Origin: Amphiduros pacificus
Taxonomy: Eukaryota > Annelida > Polychaeta > Phyllodocida > Hesionidae
Length of the DNA: 64,000 bases
Direction: 5' to 3'
Assembly (NCBI GenBank): GCA_949316495.1
Contig: OX439002.1
Span: 54,525,531-54,589,530 of the forward strand
The notes under the pieces are model-generated. The model did not search any database. It had not been told where the DNA came from and worked only from the letters and a program-made list of their open reading frames with translations. The position numbers and the translations under genes are program-made. This document shows, one piece after another, positions 12,781 through 26,399 of the stretch (position 1 is its first letter; each line of letters begins with the position of its first letter).

Positions 12781-14050
12781 ATTGTTTTCTGACTGGGTGA
12801 GTTTATTCAGGCCGGATCCAGGTATAATACCATACAAGTGTATGGAGATGCCGGCAGTTCCTCAGCAATCTGCACCGGCAGAAAGGGCCGTGTTGACCTC
12901 AGTTGTCCGGGACTGGCCCCATCTTGTTGGTAGTGAGGAGGCAAGGTCTGACCTTGCACCTTGTCATGGAGCCACCCTAACAATGAAATATGTTGATGAA
13001 TAGTGCAGCAATTTGTAAGGGACTGGTGGTGGCTGGCAGATCTGCATGGGGAAGTCAAGCAGGGCACCCAGCTATGCTTCTCTGCCATTACGGGGTTTTC
13101 TTCCAACACCATTGATGGGTTGCAAAGCAGATAATGTCCATAAAGTCTCGGCTACAATAACTTTGACTTCACTTCTCGGTGGCTACAAAAATGCTTTTTG
13201 CACCACTTTGCCAGTTGGAAACGATAAATCTTCCTAATGTCATATTGCCGGGCAGAAATGGCCAACCCCCAAATTTGGGCTTGACATGTCTTGTGATATC
13301 AGGCCATCATTCAAAAGATCTCACCACATTATTGTGTCAACACTGCAAGTCACAAAGCGGTCAATTATATGCCTCGGTATATAAATGGCCTTTCATTTGT
13401 TAGGGGCCACTCTTCGATTTTACAGTTTTGAGATCCAGCATTAAACAGAGGAGGCACTGCTGCTTCTCAAATCACACAGATGAAGAAAGTGTCACTCAGA
13501 TAACTGATGGCCATACACTTTCGGCACGGACCCTCGCTTGTATTTTGCTGGTGCGTTTTTGCCCATATCAGCAGAAAGAGCTTTTATTGATATGGATCCG
13601 AAGTTCTGTTCTTTTGGAGCTGGAAAAAAAAGAAAAAAAGGGGAAAAGCTGACGTCAAAATCTATTTCAAGAAGGTCAGTATGAGATCTCCACAACATGG
13701 AATACATAGAAGGGAAAAAATGCATACACACAAAAAGTCCCCTGGTTTTCCAGAATAATTTTATCTGCATTTCTCTTTATGATGAGCTGAGCCATAATAA
13801 CATCTAAGAGAGATTGGTAAATGTTTGCTTCTGCAGCTTGTGCAAGGTTGCATATTTTATTGCTAAGAGATATAGAGATCCTTGATTAATTGCAGAAGGA
13901 AGTTTTGCCCATACCTCAGGTAGGCCTGCACGTTTTCTGAAAGCAACATGCGGTCCTGTTGGAGCTGGATAATAAATGAAGACAGATATACCATCCAATA
14001 AGGGACAATAAAACTGCCCACTATTTGCACTTGCCAATCACTTTTAGTCT
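12781..14050. other. Base-balanced, conserved-looking blocks
   Basis: Two blocks (about 12781-13410 and 13430-14040) separated by AT-rich sequence, with a purine-rich run near 13620-13645. A perfect CRE word TGACGTCA lies at 13650-13657, but one such 8-mer is expected by chance in a window this size. No recognisable coding exon. Confidence 0.3.
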
Positions 14051-16440
14051 TAGCAGAGAGATTTAGAAGAGTATTTGTCTGCGTCGATGGTAATTTTAGG
14101 TAGATTTACATTACACCGTAATGGGAGCATAATTTCATACATGCTACGATAACGACACATTAAATTTAGTGATGTGTTCTCAATGTTTTTTTAAGACCAG
14201 TCTACGAATGTTTGTATGTCTGTTTGTATGATTTACAAAACAAAGCCTTATACACATGCATTAATAATTCATGAAGAATTTGCCTTCTTTGACAAAGATA
14301 TATGCATTTCAAGGACGGGTAGGGTTATTTATCGTCATTCTTGATAAAAGAAGAGCCACCTTAAAGGCCACAAATCATTGAGATGTTTTATCAGTCTACA
14401 TACCATGTTATTTTTTTATTTTTTTTTTTTTTTTTTTTATTTTTATGTCTTAGATTACCCTTTAAGTAAACATTTATCATCAATAAATGCCAGTTTTCTA
14501 AGTCAGCATTAACTTGCTCAGAGTGATGAGGAGGCTAGGTGTGTTGATGGTGATGCAGGATATCGTGGATTCTAGTGGCGTGCCCAAGGGTTGGGTGGGG
14601 ATAGGTGGGGCTCAGGGGCATCACACATGTGGACAATCTCACAGATCAATAGCTGTCATACCAGGACATCTTACCAGTAATGGATGAGAAACCCTTCATA
14701 TACACATCACACCCCACCCCTTGCCCCATCTTAAACTCACAAAAACCAAGCCTCCAAAATGTTGTATACTTTTTCTTTTTCTTTTCCAAAAGGGGATTTA
14801 AGGTTTAAAAATGTGTGGCTTTAAAGCTTTGGTGGTCCTTCATAACAGGTAAACAGCAAAAGAATTGGAAGATCTGAAGTGATATTGCAAAAAATATAAA
14901 GGTTATTTTCAGAGGTGGATTTTACGAAGGTTATGAGAGATACAGAGAAGACTTGATTCACACAAATGTACCAGGAGCTTTTGTGGTCTGATTAAAGACC
15001 AACAGATCCCTCATTTCAAACTACAGTCACTTAATCCTTGCACTTTCAACCCATTCAGCTGTGCACCTAAGTCCTCCTTGTACTTCTGAGTATTTTGCAC
15101 CAAAAAACTGACATTTTCCTATTGCTGCTCACATTCAGTCTGCAATTCAGAATCTCGCCTTCTCTGTCTCATTAGTGAATTTTTTCTTTGTGGTTAAAAA
15201 AATGACAAAATCACTGCAGTTTTAAAAAGCACAGTCAGCACTTTGAAGAAATACATCTGTGAAATAGAATCATATGTCAATCACCATTTGTTACTAATGT
15301 GACACAAGCCTGCCTGTCTACAATCTACTTCCACCATATGTAACTGGTTTTGACACACCAGGTGGCAGCATGGCCCACTTGAGCAGTGAGAATTATTTCT
15401 CATTGTCAAAAGAATGTGAATAGCTGGTACTGCTATAATCCTCTTGAAAAGTGAAAAAATGCTCATGAATTCAGGACTTTGAGACTGAAAAAGCATTAGA
15501 ATAATATCTCATAATCTTATCTTCATGTCCTATATCGGTTTATACTAATGAGATTAAATTGCTTATACATATTTTATGAAAGTTTCCTTCTCCTTTAAGT
15601 CTTAAGTGAATAAGTTTAACCAGTATGACCTTTTCAAAAGCATGTATCTAATCCTGCCTAGATGTGCCAGAAACTTGCAAGCATAGCTTCAGACAATTTC
15701 AAGTAAACTTGTGTATCTAATCCTCCTACAGCTTTTAAAAGCTTTATTAGGTAAATTGAGGCATTCAAAACTCTATTGTTCAATTGCGGCTGATGGAAAA
15801 GTTTCTAATTGTTCAATTAGTCACAAACACTCAACATACTTATCATAACAATTTGATTTTAAGGTTGGCAGGCTAGGGGAGAGTGCTTTTGTAAATGTGT
15901 ACATTAAATGGCCCTACATACACAAAATCAATTTCTCAGTAAAATACTGACATTTATGTGGGAACTTGACAAATGCATTTTGTGGCACTGAGTTAGAGCA
16001 TCTCAGGTGTAAGCACTGCGATCATGCAGGGCAGATTCACCGCTCAATATGATCATCAAACTTGAAAAGCACACCCAAGAATGCACCAGATCTTGACAAA
16101 AGCAAAGCCATTAAAGGTGCTTTTATGAACAACAACATGTTAATGATTCCAGCAGATTATAGTCAATTAGCAGGGAAGTGTCTGAGAGATGTGCTTTACT
16201 AGTCATACATTATGTATATTTGTGTGCACATTAATAGCAATAACCTCTCAATGCACATATTTGCTTAACAAAACCAAGTGGAGACAGATGGGACAATGGA
16301 TAATGATGCACATATTCAAATCATTCAGTACATTTTTTTTTTTGCATAGCGCCGAGTGAAATGCAGAAATGCAAGTGGAGGATGATTTGTAGTCTGTCAG
16401 TTATGCCACTTTATTGGATAAACATTTAGAAGTAAAACAG
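14051..16440. other. AT-rich non-coding
   Basis: Includes an interrupted poly(T) tract (14410-14445) and the 14-bp palindrome AGCTTTTAAAAGCT (15730-15743). No exon or known element is recognised. Confidence 0.55.
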
Positions 16441-16900
16441 CATTACTGCCAATGCCCAGTACGACATCCCCCGTGAAAGCTGTGTAGACTCTCTACGTAG
16501 GTTGTACAAGTGTCTGACAAAATCTGATCTTCTCCCAAAAAAGCCAGCACTACTATGAGGGGGTTAGTTGGTATTCAGACGGCCAGCAGACAATCCTGGG
16601 GTGGCTCACCTTGCACAAGACCAAGACGAATTGCAAATGGCCAATTTTACTGCTCTCCGGGGACCAAGGTGATGGTAATGGTAGCTTTACCCTTGAGCAG
16701 GGTGCCATATAAACAACACAGAAAGTGTGGAATGTGCTTTGTATTTTTTCCTGAGTTAAATAGGAGCTTTTAATAAAGGTAAATGTGTCGGGGAAAAAGG
16801 TGGAAAAATAGTCAACATGTGGGACATACTCTACTTCTCGTCGTTCAGTTTGCGTTAACTCTTTGCATTGAACAATAACAGGGTTATGGTTAAACATGTA
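16441..16900. other. Base-balanced, conserved-looking block
   Basis: Balanced composition and no simple repeats. Frames of 114 codons (-) and 72 codons (+) overlap here without recognisable motifs. Confidence 0.25.
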
Positions 16901-19536
16901 AAAATGTCTTTAAATTACCGGTATTTTGTAGATCTTGTACATTTATGTGTAATAACAAATGTTATACACATTGATTACTAATTAACACTATGGCTGGTAG
17001 TCTCGCTTTATTCAAGAATAAGATAATTTCCATACTATCCTCGAGGAATCTTATTTTAATGCCCGAGCCATTTCTTTCAGCCCGAGACTGTGACAAACAT
17101 TTGTGAAGAAAGTAATTGCAGTATTTGACATAATGAAATTACGCCAAAATGATATCCATTATTGAAAGGAGTGGTAAGTGTCAAGTGTGAAAGTGGGGAT
17201 GAATGTAGCTTAAGATTAGAAGTATCTAGTGATGCTAGCAATCCTCTCTGCTGCGGAGGGTGGCACAAGATTGCAGACGGAGAAGGCAATGCAGAAAGGC
17301 CATACTGTAGTGGCAGCTTTTCAACATGGACCAACCCATTATGGCCTCCCGACAATGTCTCTTGCAGCATTGTGAATTATTAATTATCCAGCTTTTCTCA
17401 AATGTAAAACTAATGGTGAAAGTACCAGCAACTTGGTCTACAAGGGAATTATGCAGTAAAAATGTATCACTGAGCTAATGCTATTGTAAGTAAAGAGACT
17501 TTCCTTTTGATGACGTCCTAAACCGCAAAGAACACACAGAAATATTGTCTAAGTGACACATTGATGTCGTCTTAAAAACTTTCTTTTAAGTCACGTAAAA
17601 TGATTGCAATTTTTTTTCTTGTGTTATTCAAAGAAAAAAATGTTTTTGTCTAAGCCGAGCAAAACTCAAGTAAAGCAGACCATTTATTTTTTTATTTTTA
17701 TGCTTCTGGTTGCTCTAAGTGCCCTGGTGATAGAAAGTGTCTCTTCTTGTGAAATAGCTTACATCTGTCCTCAGGGAATCGGGAAGGAAAAACCTGAAGA
17801 GCGTCCATAGGATGGGTCTCCTGCTTTTGATTGGTGCTCTCAACTTGCCTCGTGGATTTACATTGAAATTGTCAGTAGGGTGAACTACTGACAAAAAGAA
17901 ACAGTGTAGGTGCCTCTGCCGTAAATGCAAAATCCATTAATTAAAGGCTGAGAGAAGTGTTTGATTTGTTTTGGTGGATTGTTGAGGAAAGTGCTCGCAA
18001 GTAGGGCTTGCCTTCAGAGATAGTTAAAGACTCCCTCATCAAAGGTTCCGCGTTGCTTTGACATGACAAATCCCTCAAGTTGCAAGGAAAACAACCTTAC
18101 TTTTATAATGCACTTGACAGGTACTTGTTGAATTTGTAAAGATTGGCTAACATACAAAAAGTCTTGTGATCTCAAGCCACGTATCAAAGACACGGGGTAA
18201 CAGTGATGTGGCATTTTGACTCGGGGAAAGTAATCTTTGTTTTCTTTTTATGCAAGAATTCGTAAATATAACAAGTTATAACAGCTTAAGGTAAATATTG
18301 ATTTACTTTTTCAAAATTGATTTATTTCTTAAAGAATGCAACTATATTTTGATGAAGTTCCTGAAGCATATAAAAGTGTGAATACCTTGTGTTGTATTGT
18401 ATTCAACATAACAAAACTTTCAGTCTCCTCAGAAAATCATAGTTAACCTCATAGCACAACAAATTATGCTGCCCAAAATAGGTCTCAAAACGCAGCAAGG
18501 TGGATATTCTTGGGAGTCTCTCATAACCAAATTTTAGAATTGAAGATGAGAAGATAAGTGGCACTATACTCAAACAAAGCGGAGGATTTTTAAAGACTGT
18601 GGTTAATTCTTATAACAATTTCTCACAGCATGATGATAATTATAGGATTATTTGCAAAAATAACTTTTTTGTAAAATTTAAATATTTATTGTTGAAATAA
18701 GTTTGAGGATTCTGATGTTTGCAGTCAGTATCTGGTTTTGTCCTATTCTATTATCCAAAATTATAGACAGGATTTCAGAAGCTTTCTTCTATGCTTTGAA
18801 TTTCATCTTGTTCAATGTGAAAAGAATGAAAAGAATTTGGCTTAGTAACTGAGTTTTACCGGCTTCTTGGCACCTTGCAATGTTAAGATAAGGAATTTGT
18901 TTCTGGACATATATGGGATATTTCAGAATTTAATTCAGTTAACAAATAAAATTCACGAGATTTCTGTTATAGATTTTTTAAAGCAAACTTTACAGAGTAA
19001 ATAGTAATCTTCCATTATTCAATATATTTTAAACGCAGAGAAGCTTTCAATCATAGGAGGCCCCTTCTGTGTTATTATGGTGAAACAACACCAGTGCCTT
19101 GTCAAAGTGCCAAGCCGGCAGATTACTTCCAGATCTAGATCAACATCAAGTCAATGCCAAAACACTGAGATTTCTTGAGAATGTTGGCATCAGTCTATTT
19201 AATGTCTCACATTTGGATAAGACACAAGCTGCTTAGCTGTGAAATATCTTTTCGTCGGTATCAGCAAAATAATGGACAGTAGATGCGAAAGTTGCTTGCT
19301 TTTCCATGTAATTTGAAAGTTGAAATATAAATAGACTGATTAAGAACTGAAATTTTTATGCAAAATGCAATTTGAAAAAATTATTTGAGTAAGTGATCAA
19401 GACATATTGTTTGTATGAGATGAAATGAAATGAGATATGCACAACTTGGACACCAGGCAAATCAGACAAGTATAAACAAAATTCATTAAGGGATTTATAT
19501 ATAATTCTTAATAGCAACTCGAATAGCATGGAGGCA
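16901..19536. other. Mostly AT-rich non-coding
   Basis: A balanced patch lies at about 17150-17380 and another at 17720-18210; the rest is AT-rich. No exon, RNA gene or mobile element is recognised. Confidence 0.5.
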
Positions 19537-19713
19537 GGCAACCTTGGTATCACACAAAATGGAAAACCTCAGTATCATGCAAAAAGGGCAACCCAAGAAT
19601 CACACAAAATGGAAAACCTCAGTATCATGCTAATAGGGCAACCCAAGTATCATGCCAATAGGGCAACCCAAATATCACACAGTATGGACAACTTGAATAA
19701 CATGCAAAAGAGA
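19537..19713. repeat. 25-bp minisatellite, about 7 units
   Basis: Units begin GGCAACC or GAAAACC and contain TATCACAC or TATCATGC. The first four units alternate two sub-types, giving a 50-bp higher-order repeat; later units are more mixed and the last is diverged. It is the source of the open frame starting at 19528. Confidence 0.9.
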
Positions 19714-21187
19714 CAGAACGAGTGTCATACAATATTGACTTTTTATATCATTCTAAATAACATTGTGGGTATCATACAAATACAAAATACCTTTAAATTA
19801 AACTAGTTGAATAATGTAAAACAAAAACATGTGGTATTCAAATATGATGTCAGCATTGATGCAGAAGTGAAGGATGAAAAATGAACAATGAACCAAGTAA
19901 TGAGTCTATTGTGGTAATTTATGGCCAAACAATTGCTGTAGGAATATACAACAGAGGAGTTTGATATGAGAGTGATATAGTTGAGTATTGGCATTGGCAC
20001 GCTGCGAGGGGGCGGCATGACACGGGGCCTGGTGTGCTGATTAGAGGCAAGTGCACCTTACAGGAGAGGTACAAGAGGTATCCTCTCTGCCTGTAGACTG
20101 CCATACTAACATGCTTATTGGTAGGCACAGTCAAACAGAGCACTGCTAAACGTATGTCAAATGCCACTGCTTTATATTCTGTGATGAACAGCACTGTCCT
20201 GTCGGGGACCACTTGAGCAACCAAGTTGGATGTGCCGTGCCTTGCTTAGAGTGCTGGAGATGGACAATTTGGGGCAATATTCTCTCCGAACCAGTTTTTG
20301 ATGCTGCGAGTAAAAATTGCAAGAGATGCCTAGAATTAGATATGTGGCTTGCCACAGCATTGTAATAATTTGGTGTTGTGATAAGAATATGGACATGGAA
20401 TATATATGAGGAGACATGCACATAGTGTAGTACATGAAAAGAGTGAATACCTTAATATGTCGTGTCGTGGCCATATTATGCCGTGTTGTGCCATATTATG
20501 CCGTGTTGTGCTTTATTGTGTGATTCCTATAGATTCTTGTAGGCTTCATTGAGCACATTGTGGTGGGCATTATGTGTGTTATCATCTGTGTACTGTCACA
20601 TGCAGGCATGACTGCATATATTTGCATTGGGTCAGTTCCACCGTATTGCAAGCCCGTGATGTTTCATAGCCCATGGAATCTAAATGCAAACATGTGAGGG
20701 GAGAGATAACTGGCTGTGAAATATTTAAAAGAATCGTAGACCAAATGTTATTTTGGTTCAATAAATAATGGAATCTGGAATGATCACAATTGTCGTTTTT
20801 GTCTGGCAATGTGATAGATTTCCATAATAGGACCACATACCATTGTTATAGATAATTAAACTATTTATAGCATTGGAACCATAGTGGTCCATGCAATCAT
20901 AGTGATTATAGAAAAATCTAAACTTGTGGAGGTTGGATATACAAGTTATATGTAATTTATTGAGGAATAAAGTCTGAATAATGTGATATGTATGTATGTG
21001 TATATACATGTTATGGACGCATAATGTGAAATATGGGATAAACACAAAGATAGTAGGGTTAATGAGAGCAATGTCATCATGCAATGTTACCTGCTGTATA
21101 GGGTATGTGGGCCACTCAGTTGGAGGTTAGGAAGTTCTGTAGCAATCTCAGACCTTGAGCAATAGCCACAAGACATGGCCTCCTCAA
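19714..21187. other. Non-coding, with a short tandem
   Basis: Two perfect copies of the 20-mer CCATATTATGCCGTGTTGTG (20471-20510) are flanked by related CGTGTCGTGG words. Overlapping minus-strand frames at 19800-20470 carry no recognised domain. 20540-21090 is AT-rich. Confidence 0.55.
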
Positions 21188-21295
21188 ACAATCACCAGTG
21201 CCAGGGGAGGGCCCCTTCTAACAATCACCAATGCCACAGGAGGGCCCCTTCTAACAATGACCAGTGAAATGGGAGGGCCCCCTCTAACAATGATG
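21188..21295. repeat. 33-bp tandem repeat, about 3 copies
   Basis: Three 33-bp units starting at 21188, 21221 and 21254, each beginning ACAATSACCARTG and containing GGAGGGCCCC, followed by a partial copy. Confidence 0.9.
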
Positions 21296-21383
21296 ATGGC
21301 ATGACAGGAAGCTTAGTTCTGCATGGTAACATTGAGTACTTGCTGAGTTCACCATTGCCACTGGTTAGATGCATTCGGCACCT

Positions 21384-21455
21384 GTTAGCCTAACTACCTG
21401 TACGTGCAGGCCACTAACTACCTGTACTTGCAGGCCACTGGCCACCTACAAGCCA
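21384..21455. repeat. Short tandem, 24-26 bp unit
   Basis: About two full and one partial copy of a unit containing CTACCTGTAC and GCAGGCCACT. Confidence 0.8.
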
Positions 21456-21602
21456 CCGGGGTGCAGTATCAATGTAATTAATTCATTGTTGTATCATGTA
21501 ATGTAAAGAACTTTACTCATTTGTTATGCACAGTATTCCCAGTCCAGGCATTGTGCCCACTTCAAGAAACATTGAGTGTTCATCTCATACGCAGAAACCA
21601 GC

Positions 21603-21860
21603 TAATTGTGCACATTACATTACAAGTTTATCTACGAATGCTATATATCTGAATGAAATATGGAGATTATAAGATATATGTAACATGAAAATAATGAGGA
21701 CAAATGAGGATAAATCTTTTCCTCATAATTGTGCAGATTACATAACAAGTTTATCTATGTGTGCCATATCTTAATGAATATGGAGATTATAAGATATATG
21801 AAATATATGTAATGCGATAAATCATTTTCTCATAAAAGTAATGAGGACAAATGAAGATTT
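21603..21860. repeat. Tandem duplication, period about 123 bp
   Basis: Two diverged copies, starting near 21603 and 21727. Each carries CAAGTTTATCTA, GGAGATTATAAGATATATG and AATGAGGACAAATGA in the same order. It is an isolated local duplication. Confidence 0.85.
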
Positions 21861-22959
21861 AGCTTCCGTGTCCTCAAACTCCCGTATTAAATTGAGTGTG
21901 GAACTTGGATTTATGGAATTGTTTAGGAATTAAGCCCAAATAATGTTGAATTATATATCAAATAAACACTGGATAATTGAGTGCTGCATGCTCATTAACA
22001 AGCAAGAGGAATGTGAATGTAATGCTAGTACAGGGGTATAAGCATTAGGCCTTAGACATTATGGTTGATGAGCATGCGGGCCTGACAAGTGTTAATTGTC
22101 TGTCAGATTTCCCCAGAGAGGGATAACCAACTTGGCACTTTGATCCGCATGCACCCACCCTCACCATCACAACTTGTCTCCCATTCTTATGAAATATGCA
22201 GTGGGCAATCTGATTATTTTTCTCTTTAAAAAAAAGGCAAGGAATAAAAGTAGAACAGATTTATTATTAAATTTTATGAGTTATAATCTGCATGTGGTTA
22301 TGTGATGGAGGTGGTGCCTGGATGTCAAGAGAAGTGAGGTTAATATCAAACATGAAACGTCCGGGTTTGAGATAGGGTTGACAAACTAGGGTTAATAGCA
22401 TGGTGGAAGGGGAGGGGAGGGAAGGCTTGACAAATGGGGGTGAGACACGCAGAGGGTTATTCGCCCTCCAATTAAGTCCTAGATTATGTGCTGGACAACT
22501 AACTGTACAGTACAGAGAAAACTTAAACGGAATGAGAAATAACATTCAGAACCTCTACCACTATATGTACACATAAGAGCACTCTAAAGCCTTGAAGCCA
22601 GGCTCACTTGGTGAATATATACAGAGAAAAAACATCTCATAGAATATGATATATAATAAAATGTGTATAAACCATGACCTGTGTTCCTTCATCTCAGATG
22701 CCTTGAGATATTATTCAAACTTTATCCCCATATCAAAATAGGCTGGTACCAGCAAAAGCAGATTAGGTAAAAATGAATTCTGAAGGGGAGCTCTATACTC
22801 CACATATTTTCTGCTCTGCTCTTTTATTTTTCTACTTGACATATCAATACAGAGATTGTCAGCTGGAATAGAATGGGTAATTCAGACAAAGCCTCGTAAC
22901 TACACAAAAGTTTGTACTGATCAATAGGGTTGAAGTGAGCTCTCTTAGATTTGATGGGG
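21861..22959. other. Non-coding
   Basis: Moderately AT-rich. A purine-rich patch with GGGGAGGGGAGGG lies near 22410. No exon or known element is recognised. Confidence 0.5.
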
Positions 22960-23700
22960 ACTATCAAGCACATATCTGAGGAGTGAAGCGGCAGAACTCA
23001 AAGACTCGCGGGTGTCAAGGGAGAGGTTGATATGATAAATGACAATGCGGGCTAACTGGGATATCCCCACAGCCACCCTTGGGTGGGACAAGAGCACCCG
23101 CGGGACAGATCAGCTCGGAGATTGGGGACAAATCCTGTCATGGAAATAGGTTGCAGCAATAGAAAAAGCATTGATATTGCAAGGTATAATGGTGGGCAGC
23201 GTGACTCGGGGGCTCTGAGAGCAGTAAGCGCGAGCTGCCACAAGAGACACACAGACAAACATCATGCACGCCAGGATACAAAGCAATTTTATAAAACAAT
23301 CTGTCAGCTCATTACAGTCTTATTCATGTCAAGAGATAATATTACATGCTTATGAAAGCACTCATATCAGTGTTTGCCTCTGATGTGCTCCTGAGTATAT
23401 GTCTATTGCCAACCAGAATATACAGCTCTGTTAATGTACCCAGGGGCTGGGTTGCTAAGGCTAAGATGGAGAGAGGAAACATCCCCCAGGGGAACCATCT
23501 CGGTTTCTTTCAAGGTTCGGTTTTTGGTGAGCATGCTGAGGGATTGGGAGAAGGATTGGCAAGCAGCGGGCGAGATTGAGGCAGAGAAGGAGGATGGGAA
23601 GAGTAAAGTGGAGGGACACTGGCCGCGGGCTACGACCAGATAAGCTTATCTCCAGGAGGAGATCCTACCACAATCCTAACCCTGCCATCATCTCAGCCGC
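22960..23700. other. Base-balanced, conserved-looking block
   Basis: Higher GC and more CpG than the flanks, for example around 23095-23125 and 23620-23635. It ends in a palindromic GATA double site (23638-23651). Frames of up to 90 codons occur on both strands without known domains. Candidate enhancer. Confidence 0.35.
23638..23651. promoter_or_regulatory. Palindromic GATA double site
   Basis: AGATAAGCTTATCT is a perfect 14-bp palindrome made of two head-to-head WGATAR sites, AGATAA on + and AGATAA on -. This arrangement is known to favour strong two-finger GATA-factor binding. The match is seen; function is inferred. Confidence 0.4.
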
Positions 23701-26399
23701 CCAAATCATAATTCCATTCTATTCATGCTGATATTTATCGGCCTTTTTCATATATTCCGCCATGTCTGATGGTCTTAAAGATTTTTCAATATGTTGAGAT
23801 CATTACTGAAAATTGTGGCGTTCTCACAGAAAAATATATTTCAGAATGAATAAATGATCACGGTAATGAAAAACAGATAGGATTTATCTTCCCATATTGT
23901 TTGCCAAGTTTGAAAAAAATATTTTGTTGTGCTGAAATTAACAATTTGAAAAATAAATCAAAATTAGATATTGGAATATTACAAGTACACTAAAATGATT
24001 CTAATGTGATGGAAGACCTAATTGGTGAAGTGGAGGCTAATTCCTTCTATTTCATCAGTATAATTTCTGTCTTAGTGATATTGGATGCCTATGCTGGTAT
24101 GGGCATCTCCCCCACTCTCTCTTTCTCTCTCTCCGTCTCTCTCAGCCTTCTACTGTCTATATCTGGCTCAGCATCAGTGGGGAGAATTGATCATATCAGC
24201 TGATGTTAATCTGTTATGGTCAGCATATCACTAAAACCCTTCAGACAGGAGACGGGAATAGAACGGATCACTGGAGACAACCACTCGCCAAACACCAAGG
24301 CTTTAATGTGGCCCAATCTGTTGAAAGATCTGCGGATGATTAATGTGTAGTAATAAATGCATTTCATTTCGTTAAATGAAGAACATTATTTCTCAAACAA
24401 AAATGCAAAGAACAACGAATAGACATGGTTGACATTCTTTGGAACAAAAAGGGTGATATTATATTCGATAGTATATTTACTGTCAATGTCATTTGACATT
24501 TTGACTCTCATGACGAGTTTTATTAAATTTACAAAGACAGCAACTTTAAACACTTTGAGCTAGATTCGGTTTCACAAGCCCAGTGCATGACATCAAAGGA
24601 TCCCTGTCTTTACATGTAAAATGTAAACTGAACGTTTGATGTGAAAGATAAAGTACGCTTGATAGTTTCTGATTGAATAAAAAAGAATAAGGAGTTTAAT
24701 CATTTTCACTTAACCCCTGAAGGACTAGTCTACTCAAATTAGACCTTTACAGCATTAAAAGGTTCATTTGGGATTGGAAACAGTCGAACGTGGTTATTTC
24801 ATATGTAAGTAATAGGGGTCAAAAGGTCATGATCCTAGCATTATTATGATTACAATATAATAAGTTGAGAATGTCACAAAGTGATGTCATTTAGTCAGAA
24901 CAATGGAGATATTTAAGTCCTTCTGGTTTATTGCATGTTTATGTCCTTCAAACCATTTGAGGCCAGAGGAATCAAATTAACCTAATTTCAAGCCACCAGG
25001 TTTCCAAATTGGAATGAGTTTATTTATAACAAGGCGAGTGATATTTGGGTGCATTGTATGCTAAATTGTTTGATGTTGGTTATCAATGCACTCTCTACCA
25101 TCATAGTGACATAGCGAGATTGGCTGGACACTGGTCAGACATTTATTTGAGTAGATTGCTATCACCTGATAGGCTTTGTCATTGACCAGTGTCCCCGAGA
25201 ATCATTGATCTATAGATAGACTATATACAGGCGAACAGAAATAATTGCTGAGTTTAGTTATTGCAATCAGTCTGATGCACCACTCTCTCGTGTTCAATAA
25301 CAGATTCAAAGATCACAGTGTTATGATTGTCTTTTGACCTTTCCCATTCAGATAGAGGTCTTTGAAAGTCACACTTTGACTAGACAGAGAGATAAGTACA
25401 AAAGGTTATATGCTAAATTGTCACTATACTTTTGTTTTCGGTGCATTATATGCATGGAGACTGGTGTACTTGTGTTGTTGCTTTTTTGTGTGTGTCTGAG
25501 CTGAGATAATTATTGAAAACCCAGACATGGCTGTATCCTTTCTCCCTGATGAGAGTAGGAAATGATTATCTGAGCAGAGCTGCTCAATATCTGCAGAGCA
25601 AGGTCAGACAAATGTGAGCAGATCTCCTCTACCTCGTTCCCATCTGCCCCTGCCCCATCACCAGCCCCCATTATCACTGCTTGCATAGCTGATCTCCGCC
25701 ACTGATGGAATATTTGGACCTCATCTCTTTTTTGGCTACGACATGTGCTGATTGTAATCTGACCAGCATAGAATGAACCATCATATCATGCTCTGGGTCT
25801 GACGGCCTTGACAGCTTTGACTTTTTCTGCCTAACGTGACAAAAGCTGCCACAAATCTGACAGCGTTGGGGACAGAAACGGACTAGCCCAGAAACTGCGT
25901 TTGTATGAATGTTATCATCCAAAATGCACATTTCAGAACTTCAGACTTTTGATCAAATGAAATGTCATATCCTGATGTGAAATGCTGATATTCCATCAAT
26001 GAGTGGCCCAAAAATAGACAGATGTCATATTGATGCAAGTCCCCCAGTTGGACCAGACAGTTACGGCTATGTTGTTGTTGCAACACATATACAGATGGCT
26101 TGATGTTTATGTTCCACTGGAGATGGAGAAGTGTTAGTATCGAGAAACCCACCAATCAACATAATATCTCTCTTATCTGCTGCTATGTTAACACTTTTTT
26201 ACTTTTTATTTGCACTGTATAACATCTTTTGACACAAAATTAAATATTCAATTCCTTGCATTTTATGCGCTACATATTTATATGTTTAGTATTGCTTTCA
26301 GTTATTACACAACAAATATTTTCCAATAGTAATAATAATTAAATTTTAAATAGAGCCGATACCAGACACTGTCTGTTTACAGCGCTTTTTGTAGCGTTC
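23701..26399. other. Mixed AT-rich and balanced non-coding
   Basis: 23701-25080 is AT-rich with CT-rich runs near 24110-24150. 25500-26150 is balanced and repeat-poor, with open frames on the minus strand and no known domain. A hairpin lies at 25126-25194. Confidence 0.5.
25126..25194. other. 69-nt inverted repeat with nested stem
   Basis: Perfect 12-bp arms GGACACTGGTCA (25126-25137) and TGACCAGTGTCC (25183-25194) are extended inward by GACA/TGTC after a 2-nt bulge. The loop contains a second small stem, CTATCA-CC-TGATAG. It could be an RNA hairpin or a protein-binding palindrome. The arms are shorter than a typical microRNA precursor. Confidence 0.45.

Noticed and set aside
13650-13657. 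Perfect CRE TGACGTCA
   Set aside because: One such 8-mer is expected by chance in a window of this size and nothing around it supports function.
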